Positions 20,057-27,531 of a stretch of 64,000 bases of DNA are shown piece after piece (position 1 is the first letter of the stretch; each line of letters starts with the position of its first letter). Under the pieces are notes generated by a model that made no database searches, was not told where the DNA came from, and saw only the letters and a list, made by a program, of their open reading frames with translations. The stretch comes from Actinoplanes campanulatus (GTDB taxonomy: Bacteria > Actinomycetota > Actinomycetes > Mycobacteriales > Micromonosporaceae): positions 372,001-436,000 of the forward strand of contig NZ_BMPW01000003.1 of NCBI RefSeq assembly GCF_014647795.1. The letters run 5' to 3'. A program made the translations under genes and the position numbers.

Positions 20057-20068
20057 CTAGGAACCTAG
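20057..20068. promoter_or_regulatory. Palindromic candidate operator of the GntR regulator
   Basis: CTAGG-AA-CCTAG, a perfect 5-bp inverted repeat with a 2-base spacer, lies 17 bases before the GntR start codon and next to its ribosome binding site (GGAAAGGGGA). This is a position expected for autorepression. The same core occurs at 6415-6450. Confidence 0.5.
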
Positions 20069-20085
20069 CTGGAAAGGGGACGATC

Positions 20086-20877
20086 ATGACCGTCAATCCG
20101 GGCGCCGCCGAGTTCCCGCATCGGCAGATCGCGGCTCAGCTGCGGGAACGCATCCGTCGCGGGGACTGGCAGCCGGGCGAGCGCCTGCCCTCCATCCCGG
20201 CCATGGCGGAGATGTTCGGCGTCGCGAAGCAGACCGTGCAGCGTACCGTCGACCAGCTACGGGTCGAGGGCATCCTGATCACCAAACCCGGCTCCGGCAC
20301 GTACGTCCGGGGCACCCGCCGCCGCCTGAACCGGCTCTCCCGCGGCCGGTACGGAGCCCACCGCGGCTACCACGCCGACCTGGCCGCCCGCTACCGCCAG
20401 CAGCTCACCGCCGTCGGCCGGGAACCCGCCCCGCCCGAGGTGGCCGACGCCTTCGGGGTCCGCGACGGCACCGAGATGCTGGTCCGGCGGCACGTCGTAC
20501 GCACCGACGACGCGACCGTGGAGGTGGGCGCCTCCTGGTTCCGGGTGACCGACGCGAGCGGCACCACCCTGGAGCGGCCCGAGGCGTTCGGCCGGCCCCT
20601 CTACCAGGAGGCCGAGGAGGTGCTGGATCGCAGGTACACGACGGCCACCGACACGATCAGCGCCCGCCAGCCCAGCCGGGAGGAGGCGGAGATCCTCCAG
20701 ATCCGGCCGGACACCCCGGTGCTCCATCTGCTACATGTCGCTTTCGACGAGACCCGTAAACCGATCGAGGTGGCGCAGGCGACCTGGCCGGGGCCGATGA
20801 CCACGCTGACCGAGGAGTACCGGATCCCCACGCCGGCCGCCGAACCCGACCCCGATCCGGGGCTGGCTCTGGCCTGA
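20086..20877 (+). CDS. GntR-family regulator with UTRA effector domain
   Basis: A 263-residue regulator of the HutC subfamily. The winged helix occupies residues 8-80 (HRQIAAQLRERIRRGDWQPGERLPSI ... GVAKQTVQRTVDQLR ... GSGTYV). The C-terminal UTRA domain runs from about 95 to 240 (VADAFGVRDGTEMLVRRHVVRTDD, SRAEA-like PSREEAEILQIRPDTPVLHLLH) and normally binds a small molecule. The ATG at MTVNPGAAEFP follows AAAGGGGACGATC. The signal molecule and targets are unknown. Its 3' end is overlapped antisense by the tail of the decayed hydrolase gene. Confidence 0.92.
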   Translation: MTVNPGAAEFPHRQIAAQLRERIRRGDWQPGERLPSIPAMAEMFGVAKQTVQRTVDQLRVEGILITKPGSGTYVRGTRRRLNRLSRGRYGAHRGYHADLAARYRQQLTAVGREPAPPEVADAFGVRDGTEMLVRRHVVRTDDATVEVGASWFRVTDASGTTLERPEAFGRPLYQEAEEVLDRRYTTATDTISARQPSREEAEILQIRPDTPVLHLLHVAFDETRKPIEVAQATWPGPMTTLTEEYRIPTPAAEPDPDPGLALA

Positions 20878-21847
20878 CGAAAGGCCGGACAGCAGCGCCG
20901 TCACCGCCGCGGCGAACCGGTCCGGCTCCTCCGACATCGGATGGTGGCCGGACTCCGGCAGGACCACGAGACGTTTGCCCGGTGCGCGCAGGGGCGGTGT
21001 ACCAGGTGGCGAACGGCTCGGCCAGGGAGCGCATCTCCCGGCCGCCCTGCACGAAGTAGGCCGGGATCGCCAGCTCCGGCACGTCCCGGCGCAGGTCGAC
21101 GTCCTGGAGGTTCGGGTAGAGGGCGTCCCAGGCGTCCGGCATCGTGGTCATCACGTGCGCCCTCGCCAGCGGGGTGTACTCGGGGACGCCCAGGTCGAAC
21201 GGCGGGCCGGCGATCCCGTACACCTCGGGCGTGTGCAGCTGGAACGGCTCGTAGTCGTAGACGTCCGGCCACGGCGGCGGGCCCTGGGCGGTCAGCCGGT
21301 CCACCAGGTCGTCGCGGCCGCCCGGCGGACCGGGCACGAACAGCAGCACCGGCGCCGCCGCGTCCCGGCCGCGGATCATCACCCGCAGACCGCCGACCTG
21401 GGCCAGTTCGGCGACGCCACCGGGGATCCGCTCCGTCCGGGCCGGCACGGCGGCCAGCACCAGCCCGGCCGCGGCCAGGCCGAGCGGGATCCGGCGCCGG
21501 ACACCGCTCCCCCACGCCGCGCCGGCCGCCATCGGGAACAGCGCCAGCAGCCCGTGCACCCCACGCCCGGTGATCAGCACCAGAAGACCCAGCACGCTCG
21601 GGTGCGGCGCGTCCACCGAGGGGCCGGTCGCGCTCATCCGCGCCAGCTCGAAGGCGATGGCGTACGCGAGAGGCGCGCCCAGGATCATCCAGCGGGTGCC
21701 GGCCGCGCGCCCGGCCAGGACGCCCACCACCAGGCTGATCGCGATCGACCAGAGGGCCTGTCCTCCGGTGAGCGGGCCGCGTGGCGTCCACAGGGCGGCG
21801 GCCACTCCCCAGGCCACGGGAACGACGACGGCGAGGAATCTCTTCAT
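20870..21847 (-). pseudogene. Decayed alpha/beta hydrolase with membrane-spanning N-terminus
   Basis: The 5' half codes a signal/multi-span region beginning MKRFLAVVVPVAWGVAAALW. It then enters a hydrolase domain at VLLFVPGPPGG, but jumps straight to RDDLVDRLTAQGPPPW. Relatives have roughly 130 residues between these points, including the nucleophile elbow Ser, so the active site is missing. A second lesion is a single extra base in the GGGG run at 20991-20994. Removing it restores WYTALRAPGKRLVVLPESGHHPMSEEPDRF, the normal C-terminal block with the catalytic His. Without a proper stop the frame would run on into gntR antisense. Start from the ATG at 21847. Gene boundaries at the 3' side are approximate. 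Confidence 0.8.
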
Positions 21848-21958
21848 GCCCGGCAGCATGGAGCCGCGGCCCGTCCACACGGACCGGACGGCGGGCGGGG
21901 GCCGGGCCCTACTTTGGTAGGTGCCGGCGCGAACGCCGTACCCCATAGGGTTTGCGTC

Positions 21959-23116
21959 ATGCTCCTCGCCCTGCTGGTGCCGGACCCGGCAGCGCCTCGC
22001 GCGGCCTCCCGCGACCGCGTCGCCGACGCCGTCGCGATCCTGCCGGCGCTGGCCTACGGCCTGGGGATGATGCTGCTCGGCGACGCCACCCGGCCCGGCG
22101 CGGCGCTGCCCTGGCCGGCCGACGTGGCGGTGGGGCTGGCCTGCGCGGCCGCGCTCACGCTGCGACGACGGCATCCGCTCGCGGTGACGGCGGTGCTGCT
22201 GCCGTTCGGTGCGGTGTCGGTGACCGCGACCGGGCCGATCGTCGTGGCGCTGTTCACCGCGGCGATCCGGTCGAGGCTTCCGGTCCTGGTCGTGCTCGGC
22301 GCGGTCAACGTCGGCACCGCCGGGCTGTACTTCGTGCTCCACGACGACCCGGCGTTCGACATCCGGGTCGATTTCGTGGTCCGTGGCGTGCTCACCGTGG
22401 CGGCGCTCGGCTGGGGGCTGTTCGTGCAGGCGTACCGGCGTCTCACCACCTCGCTGCGCGACCACGCCGCCCGCCTGGAGGCCGAGCAGCGGCTGCGCGA
22501 GGACCGGGCCAGACTGACCGAACGCGCCCGGATCGCCCGCGAGATGCACGACGTCCTGGCCCACCGGATGTCGCTGATCAGCCTGCACGCCGGCGCTCTC
22601 GAGGTGCGCGGCACGGTGTCGCCGGAGGAGCTGACGCCGGCGGCCGGCGCGATCCGCGGCAGCGCGCACGAGGCCCTCGAGGAGCTGCGGGCCGTGGTCG
22701 GCGTGCCGAGCGGGCGTCCCGAGCCGCCGCAGCCCGGCCTCGGCGACATGGACGAGCTGGTGGGCGGCGCGCGGGCCGCCGGGATGGCCGTCGACTACCG
22801 CAACGAGCTGCCCGCGGACATCCCACCGGAGGTGCTCGGCCGCACCGTCTACCGCATCGTCCAGGAGGGACTGACGAACGCCCGCAAGCACGGCACGGGG
22901 CCGGCCGCCACGGTGCGCATGGCCGGTGCCGCCGGTCACGCTCTCCGCGTCACGATCACCAACCCCTGCACCGGTACGCCGTCCGCGCGGCCGCCGGGCG
23001 CCGGGCTGGGCCTGGTCGGCATCGCCGAACGGGTGGCCCTGGCCGGCGGCCGCGTCACCCACGGCCCGGTGGACGGCGCCTTCCACCTGGACGCCTCCCT
23101 GCCGTGGCCGGCATGA
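21959..23116 (+). CDS. Sensor histidine kinase, NarX/DesK-like (HisKA_3)
   Basis: A 385-residue membrane kinase. About five or six transmembrane helices (residues 25-160) are followed by a coiled linker (DHAARLEAEQRLREDRARLTERARIAREM). The H-box is REMHDVLAHRMSLISLHAGAL, whose His is the phosphorylation site, and the HATPase has N-box RIVQEGLTNARKHG and G-box GAGLGLVGIAERV. All catalytic parts appear intact. Its natural partner would be the response regulator starting at 23113, overlapping by ATGA, but that gene is a broken remnant. The kinase is therefore probably orphaned or acts on another regulator such as 25837 or 10044. Confidence 0.9.
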   Translation: MLLALLVPDPAAPRAASRDRVADAVAILPALAYGLGMMLLGDATRPGAALPWPADVAVGLACAAALTLRRRHPLAVTAVLLPFGAVSVTATGPIVVALFTAAIRSRLPVLVVLGAVNVGTAGLYFVLHDDPAFDIRVDFVVRGVLTVAALGWGLFVQAYRRLTTSLRDHAARLEAEQRLREDRARLTERARIAREMHDVLAHRMSLISLHAGALEVRGTVSPEELTPAAGAIRGSAHEALEELRAVVGVPSGRPEPPQPGLGDMDELVGGARAAGMAVDYRNELPADIPPEVLGRTVYRIVQEGLTNARKHGTGPAATVRMAGAAGHALRVTITNPCTGTPSARPPGAGLGLVGIAERVALAGGRVTHGPVDGAFHLDASLPWPA

Positions 23117-23260
23117 CCCCCGGCCGGCCGATCCGGCTGGTGATCGTCGACGACGACGCGCTGGTTCCGGGCCGGGCTGCGGATCCTGGTCGGCGGGTCG
23201 CCCTCACCGACCGGGAACGCGAGGTGGCCGTCCTGGTGGGCGGCGAGGACGGTGGCCGGT
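23113..23260 (+). pseudogene. Remnant of a NarL-type response regulator
   Basis: It starts MTPGRPIRLVIVDDDALV, a normal receiver N-terminus with the acidic Asp cluster. An extra base near 23165 then shifts the frame; the shifted frame reads RAGLRILVGG, the expected continuation. After that the sequence jumps directly to LTDREREVAVLVG, the beginning of the LuxR helix-turn-helix, and breaks off again. The phosphoacceptor Asp, most of the receiver and the DNA-recognition helix are all missing. No stop follows; the frame would run antisense through the next gene. It is the former partner of the kinase at 21959. Confidence 0.85.
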
Positions 23261-24519
23261 CAGGCCGCGGCCGGGACGGGAGTGGGCGCCGGGGCCGGGG
23301 AGCGGGCCAGGTCGCGGGCCATCAGGCCGAAGCCGGCCAGGAGCAGCAGGGGGCCGGTGACGCCGATCGGGCCGAGGCCCAGACCGAGGAAGGCGACGAT
23401 GCCGGCCACCACCAGGGCGGCCGTCCACCAGCGGGTGGTTCGGCCCACCGCGGCGCCGACCGCCACCGCGATCAGGCCCAGCAGGCTGAACAGCATGGCG
23501 GGCAGGGCCCAGCCGAAGGTGAAGGCGGCGTACCCGCCGAGGGTCTCGGCCACCCGGTCGGCGGTGGCGGCGTCCAGCACCTGACGGGCGGCCAGATCGG
23601 CGCTGTCGCCCACCATCAGGCCACTGAAGTTGATCAGGGCCAGAACGGTGATCCCGGCCGCCACCCGCGTGAACCGGTTGGCGCGGGACGCCACGGCGAG
23701 CACGGCGGGCACGAAGAACACCCACCCGAGGTGCAGGAACAGGGCGCTGACCTGGGTCTGCACCGGCCTGGCCACACTGTCGGCAACGTCGGCGCCCCAG
23801 TCCGGCACCGTCGCCATCCCCAGTGCGAACAGCGCCGGCGCGGCGTACAGGGAGAAGAGGCCGAACCGGCGCCGGAAGGTCCCGAAGCTGTCCCGCTCGG
23901 CGGCCGGGGCGGCGGTGGGCCGGACCAGACGCCAGGCCGCCGCGCCGTAGGCGCCGATCAGGACGACCGGGCCGAGCAGGCAGAGCGGCACCGGCGAGAT
24001 GGCGAACACCAGGTAGAGGGCCATGCCGAGCAGGGCGGCGCCGGCCGTCCACCAGTCGATGACCCGGCCGCGGGCGGCGGCGATCGGGGTGAGGACGAGC
24101 GACAGTCCCCAGCCGATCAGGCCGGGCCACTGCCAGCCGGCGACCGTGACGCTCATCGCGAGAAACTTCTCGTCGACCGCCTGCACCCGCGCGTCCGGAA
24201 GGGTCTGTTCCAGGGCCAGCAGGAAGAAATCGTTGGCCATCAGCGCCGAGAACGTGGTCAGGCCGACGATCACGCTGATCCAGGCGATGCGGGCCAGTAC
24301 GGCGCCGCGTTCGCGGATCGGGGTGAGCAGGCCCAACAGGCCGGGCACGAAGAGCACCCACGCCCAGTGCAGCAGGATCGAGTGCGCCTGCACGGCGCCC
24401 GGATGCTGCCGGTAGATCCCGTAACCCTGGTCGTCGCCGAGCGCCGGGTCCACCCCGGTCGCCACGGTCAGGGCGATCGGCGCGGCCACCAGGCACACCG
24501 CCGCGGCTTTCCGCCACAT
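23260..24519 (-). CDS. Polytopic membrane protein of unknown function
   Basis: A 419-residue protein with about eleven or twelve hydrophobic segments arranged as two similar halves. Each half has a helix with HW/HLGWVFFVP-type sequence (HSILLHWAWVLFVPGLLGLLTP and FLHLGWVFFVPAVLAVAS) and a downstream MANDFF/MVGDSA motif, which points to internal duplication. I recognise no catalytic motif. It begins with a cleavable-looking hydrophobic stretch, and a strong ribosome binding site (GGGGGAGGAATTCGATC) precedes the ATG. Its stop codon lies inside the response regulator remnant. Transcription is convergent with the orphan kinase and divergent from the next kinase, which may regulate it. Confidence 0.85.
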   Translation of the reverse strand: MWRKAAAVCLVAAPIALTVATGVDPALGDDQGYGIYRQHPGAVQAHSILLHWAWVLFVPGLLGLLTPIRERGAVLARIAWISVIVGLTTFSALMANDFFLLALEQTLPDARVQAVDEKFLAMSVTVAGWQWPGLIGWGLSLVLTPIAAARGRVIDWWTAGAALLGMALYLVFAISPVPLCLLGPVVLIGAYGAAAWRLVRPTAAPAAERDSFGTFRRRFGLFSLYAAPALFALGMATVPDWGADVADSVARPVQTQVSALFLHLGWVFFVPAVLAVASRANRFTRVAAGITVLALINFSGLMVGDSADLAARQVLDAATADRVAETLGGYAAFTFGWALPAMLFSLLGLIAVAVGAAVGRTTRWWTAALVVAGIVAFLGLGLGPIGVTGPLLLLAGFGLMARDLARSPAPAPTPVPAAA

Positions 24520-24682
24520 GATCGAATTCCTCCCCCTCGTCGGTGGTACGGGGCGGAACGTTAGGGACGGCGGGCGCGGGCGTCGCCCGTACGCGGAGTG
24601 ATCCGGTGTCCTCCTCGAGGGGGACGGGCCGTCCTCCCGGGGGCGGGTTCGGCGGAGTGGCGCGGCACCGTACCTTCTACGC

Positions 24683-25840
24683 GTGTTGCGGGATGTGGTG
24701 CGGCGGATCAGCTGGAGTGACGTGGCCCTGGCGGCCGGGTTCGTGGTGTTCGCGCTGCTCGAGGAGTTGCTCATCCGGATGCCGGGTGACTGGTGGCCGT
24801 TCCTGCTGGCCCTCTGCGCCGTGCTGATCCTGCTGCGCCGGCAGTTCCCGCTGACGGCGATGGTCCCGCACGGCATCGTCGTGATGAACGTGTTCTACGT
24901 CGCGGCCACCATCGACGGTGAGAAGACGATCAACTTCCGGCTCTGGCAGGTGGTCGCGATGATCATCTGCTCGTACGCGGTGGGCCGCTGGGTGCCACCG
25001 TCCGGCCCGGACCGGCGGGGTCTGTTCGGCGCGCTGCTGATCCTCTACACCGTGGTGGCCTACTACCTCAACAATCCGGGCGACCCGATGGCCGACATCT
25101 TCTTCCCGGGCACCCCGTACGTGCTGGGGATCGTGGTGGCGACCCAGGCGCGCAAGCTGGCCGAGGCGGCGGCGGTGCGGGCCGAGTTCCGGGAGCGGCA
25201 GGCCCGTGAGGCGATCATGGAGGAGCGGGTGCGGATCGCCCGCGAGCTGCACGACATGGTGGCGCACAGTGTCACGGTCATGGTGATCCAGGCCGGGGTG
25301 GTGCGGCGGCGGATGGACGCGGAGCTGCCGGTCGACCCGCAGTTGCTGCGCGGCATCGAGGAGGCGGGGCGGGACGCGGTGGTCGAGTTGCGCCGTACCC
25401 TGGGGCTGCTGCGCGGCGAGGGCGGGGACGGCACGGCCCAGGCGCCGGCCGGTCTGGAGCGGCTGGAGGATCTGGTCGGGCAGGTTCGCGAGGCGGGGCT
25501 GCGGGTGACCGTCCAGCGCGACGGCGACCCGGTGCCGCTGTTGCCGGCCGCGGACCTGTCGGCCTATCGGATCGTCCAGGAGGCGCTGACCAACGTGCTG
25601 AAACACGCCCACGCGAGCCACGCCGAGCTGACCGTCGGCTACCGGGCCGACGGTCTGCATCTGGGGGTGGTCAACGACGGGCCGCCGGCCGCCCCGGCGA
25701 CCGTCGGCGGGCAGGGGCTGATCGGGATGCGGGAGCGGGTGACGCTGTTCGGCGGCGATCTCACCGCCGGGCCCCGTCCCGGTGGCGGGTTCGCGGTCAC
25801 CGCCCGCCTGCCGGTCACCGCCCGGGAGGCCCGGCCGTGA
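24683..25840 (+). CDS. Sensor histidine kinase (HisKA_3) with paired regulator
   Basis: A 385-residue membrane kinase. Four or five transmembrane helices lie in residues 10-155. The H-box is ARELHDMVAHSVTVMVIQAGVV, whose His is the phosphorylation site. The HATPase domain has N-box RIVQEALTNVLKHAHA and G2-type GGQGLIGMRERV. The GTG start (VLRDVVRRISW) has weak upstream pairing. Its GTGA junction overlaps the regulator's first codon, so the pair is translated together. The stimulus is unknown; kinases of this class often sense membrane or cell wall state. Confidence 0.94.
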   Translation: MLRDVVRRISWSDVALAAGFVVFALLEELLIRMPGDWWPFLLALCAVLILLRRQFPLTAMVPHGIVVMNVFYVAATIDGEKTINFRLWQVVAMIICSYAVGRWVPPSGPDRRGLFGALLILYTVVAYYLNNPGDPMADIFFPGTPYVLGIVVATQARKLAEAAAVRAEFRERQAREAIMEERVRIARELHDMVAHSVTVMVIQAGVVRRRMDAELPVDPQLLRGIEEAGRDAVVELRRTLGLLRGEGGDGTAQAPAGLERLEDLVGQVREAGLRVTVQRDGDPVPLLPAADLSAYRIVQEALTNVLKHAHASHAELTVGYRADGLHLGVVNDGPPAAPATVGGQGLIGMRERVTLFGGDLTAGPRPGGGFAVTARLPVTAREARP

Positions 25841-26493
25841 CGATCAGTGTGGTGATCGCCGACGACCAGGGGATGCTGCGGGCCGGGTTGCGCATGGTGA
25901 TCGAGACCGAGCCGGACATGAACGTGGTCGGCGAGGCGAGCGACGGTGTGGAGGCGGTCGCGGTGGCGCGGCGGCTGCGGCCGGACGTGGTGCTCATGGA
26001 CATCGCCATGCCCCGCCAGGACGGGCTGTCCGCGACCCGGGCGCTGCTGGCCACCCCGGATCCGCCACGGGTGATCGTGCTGACCACCTTCGACACCGAC
26101 GACAACCTGTTCCGGGCGTTGCAGGCCGGGGCCAGCGGTTTCCTGCTGAAGGTGTCCTCGCCGGAGCACCTGATCACCGCGATCCGGGTGGTGGCGGGCG
26201 GGGAGGCGCTGCTCGACCCGGCGGTGACGACCCGGGTGATCTCGGCGTTCGCCGGGCGGCCGGGGCCGGAGCCGCCGCCCGAGGTGGGTGAGCTGACGCC
26301 ACGGGAGCTGGACGTGCTGCGGCTGATGGCGCGCGGGATGTCGAACTCCGAGATCGCGGCGGCGCTCACCGTGGGCGAGGCGACGGTGAAGACGCATGTG
26401 GCGCGGGTGCTGATGAAACTCGGGCTGCGGGACCGGGTGCAGGCGGTCGTCTACGCGTACGAGTCGGGGCTGGTCCGGGCCGGTGGCGGCTGA
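25837..26493 (+). CDS. NarL/FixJ-type response regulator
   Basis: A 218-residue regulator of standard length. The receiver has the acidic pair Asp9/Asp10 (VVIADDQGMLRAG), phosphoacceptor Asp55 (VVLMDIAMPRQDG), the Thr switch (VIVLTTFDTDD) and Lys near residue 104 (FLLKVSSPEHL). The LuxR helix-turn-helix spans about 150-210 (LTPRELDVLRLMARGMSNSEIA ... TVKTHVARVLMKLGLRDR). It starts at a GTG overlapping the kinase TGA. It is a useful comparison for the repeat-split regulator at 10044, which it matches closely outside the repeat. A terminator follows. Confidence 0.95.
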   Translation: MTISVVIADDQGMLRAGLRMVIETEPDMNVVGEASDGVEAVAVARRLRPDVVLMDIAMPRQDGLSATRALLATPDPPRVIVLTTFDTDDNLFRALQAGASGFLLKVSSPEHLITAIRVVAGGEALLDPAVTTRVISAFAGRPGPEPPPEVGELTPRELDVLRLMARGMSNSEIAAALTVGEATVKTHVARVLMKLGLRDRVQAVVYAYESGLVRAGGG

Positions 26494-26511
26494 TTGCCCC
26501 AGAAGTTTTCG

Positions 26512-26543
26512 ACGCCCGAGGCGCCAGTGCGGGCCTCGGGCGT
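26512..26543. terminator. Terminator shared by response regulator and secreted protein genes
   Basis: ACGCCCGAGGC pairs with GCCTCGGGCGT around a 10-base loop, followed by TTTGT on the plus side. It lies between convergent genes. The stem is closely related to the one at 26951-26981. Confidence 0.75.
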
Positions 26544-26580
26544 TTGTCCCTGAACGGTGTTTCCGGGGGCGTTGCGGCGA

Positions 26581-26895
26581 TCAGTTGTAGATCGTGCCAG
26601 GCGCCCGGCGCTGACCGCCGAAGGCGTTCTGGTCGATCAGGCTGATGTTGATCAGGCCGTGCTGCTCGACATAGGCGTTCTGATTGGCCACGTTCGTGAC
26701 CGGGGCCTGCTGCGGCCGAACGTAGCCGGCGGGACCGTAGGCGGGACCATAGGCGGGACCGTATGCGGGACCGTAGGCGGGCGAAATCGGGCCGCACCCA
26801 CAGGAGAGAGCCGCAGCCTGGGCCGGGGCGGATACTGCCAGGGCGGCACCGGTCGCGATGAGGAAACCGCCGAGAGTCAGAGCCGTCTTGCGCAT
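26581..26895 (-). CDS. Small secreted protein with AYGP repeats
   Basis: A 104-residue exported protein. The signal peptide is MRKTALTLGG followed by an alanine-rich core and AQA|A cleavage near residue 27. The mature part opens with SCGCGP, then four YGPA units coded by a 12-bp tandem repeat (26731-26778). It ends with an Asn/Gln-rich segment (NVANQNAYVEQHGLINISLIDQNAF). The same signal sequence and a similar tail occur in the gene at 27024, so the two are paralogues. Regularly spaced N/Q and hydrophobic residues recall surface amyloid-type proteins (chaplins, rodlins), but no chaplin domain is present. GGAAAGGTAAAAC precedes the ATG. Confidence 0.85.
   Translation of the reverse strand: MRKTALTLGGFLIATGAALAVSAPAQAAALSCGCGPISPAYGPAYGPAYGPAYGPAGYVRPQQAPVTNVANQNAYVEQHGLINISLIDQNAFGGQRRAPGTIYN
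26731..26778 (-). repeat. 12-bp tandem repeat coding AYGP units
   Basis: Four copies of GGGACCGTAGGC (plus strand) with one or two changes, in frame within the secreted protein gene. Confidence 0.9.
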
Positions 26896-26950
26896 GTTTT
26901 ACCTTTCCAGTACGTGTGTTTGGACAAGTGGCCGGAAACCGGCCGAGCTG

Positions 26951-26981
26951 ACGCCCGAAGCACCATCGGCGCTTCGGGCGT
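26951..26981 (-). terminator. Terminator of the second secreted protein gene
   Basis: ACGCCCGAAGC pairs with GCTTCGGGCGT around a 9-base loop, 43 bases after the stop codon. Nearly the same stem follows the paralogue, which suggests that gene and terminator were duplicated together. Confidence 0.75.
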
Positions 26982-27023
26982 CAGCCGAACAACGAATCCA
27001 CTACGCGAGTGGAAACGGGATTG

Positions 27024-27293
27024 TCACCAGCCCCAGATGTTGTTGTCGTCGCCGGCCTGGGCCGAGTTCTGGACAGTGATGCTGGAGTTGTACTTGCCGA
27101 TCTGGTTGGTGTACGCCTTCTGGGAGGAAACGTTGTTCACGGTCGGCCGCTGGTAGTACGGCTGGTAGCAGTTGTAGTACCCCTGGTAGCCGCACGTCGG
27201 GGTGCTCGGGGCAGCCTGGGCGGGGGCGGACACTGCCAGGGCGGCGCCGGTCGCGAGGAAGAGGCCACCCAGGTACAGAGCCGTCTTGCGCAT
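27024..27293 (-). CDS. Small secreted Tyr/Asn/Gln-rich protein, paralogue of its neighbour
   Basis: An 89-residue exported protein with signal peptide MRKTALYLGGLFLATGAALA and cleavage after SAPAQA. The mature 62 residues are Tyr-rich first (CGYQGYYNCYQPYYQRP, two Cys) and then Asn/Gln/Ser-rich (NNVSSQKAYTNQIGKYNSSI, ending DDNNIWGW). The tail has alternating polar and hydrophobic residues typical of beta-forming surface proteins. It matches the gene at 26581 in signal sequence, in the NV-x2-QxAY core and in the form of its terminator. GAAAGGAAACACC gives a strong ribosome binding site. No secretion or assembly partner lies nearby. Confidence 0.85.
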   Translation of the reverse strand: MRKTALYLGGLFLATGAALAVSAPAQAAPSTPTCGYQGYYNCYQPYYQRPTVNNVSSQKAYTNQIGKYNSSITVQNSAQAGDDNNIWGW

Positions 27294-27486
27294 GGTGTTT
27301 CCTTTCGGATTTGGGGTTTGGCTTGTTGTGCCAAGGAGAATCTTGGACGGAGCGGCCCGCGATCGCTGGGATTTGAGCGAACAACTTCCGCCGTTTCACC
27401 TAATAGAGGAAACTCCCGAAACCCGGCGAGAATCTGGCTAGGGTCACGCGGGGCGTTTCTCTTCCCGAACGGCTCCCGGGTACGCG

Positions 27487-27520
27487 AAAGGCCCCCGTCC
27501 AAGCGTGGACGGGGGCCTTT
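27487..27520. terminator. Strong hairpin downstream of mshC
   Basis: AAAGGCCCCCGTCC, loop AAGCGT, then the exact complement: a 14-bp perfect stem flanked by A- and T-tracts, so it resembles an intrinsic terminator in both directions. It begins 11 bases after the mshC stop. Confidence 0.9.
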
Positions 27521-27531
27521 TCTGAATGGTC

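Larger units (their letters stand above)
19747..20085. other. Intergenic region between divergent regulators, 339 bases
   Basis: No convincing gene is found here. It holds the promoters of the XRE and GntR genes, a perfect 13-bp hairpin at 19867-19898, and the CTAGG-AA-CCTAG palindrome near the GntR start. GC content falls around 19930-20010, which suits promoters. Confidence 0.6.
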
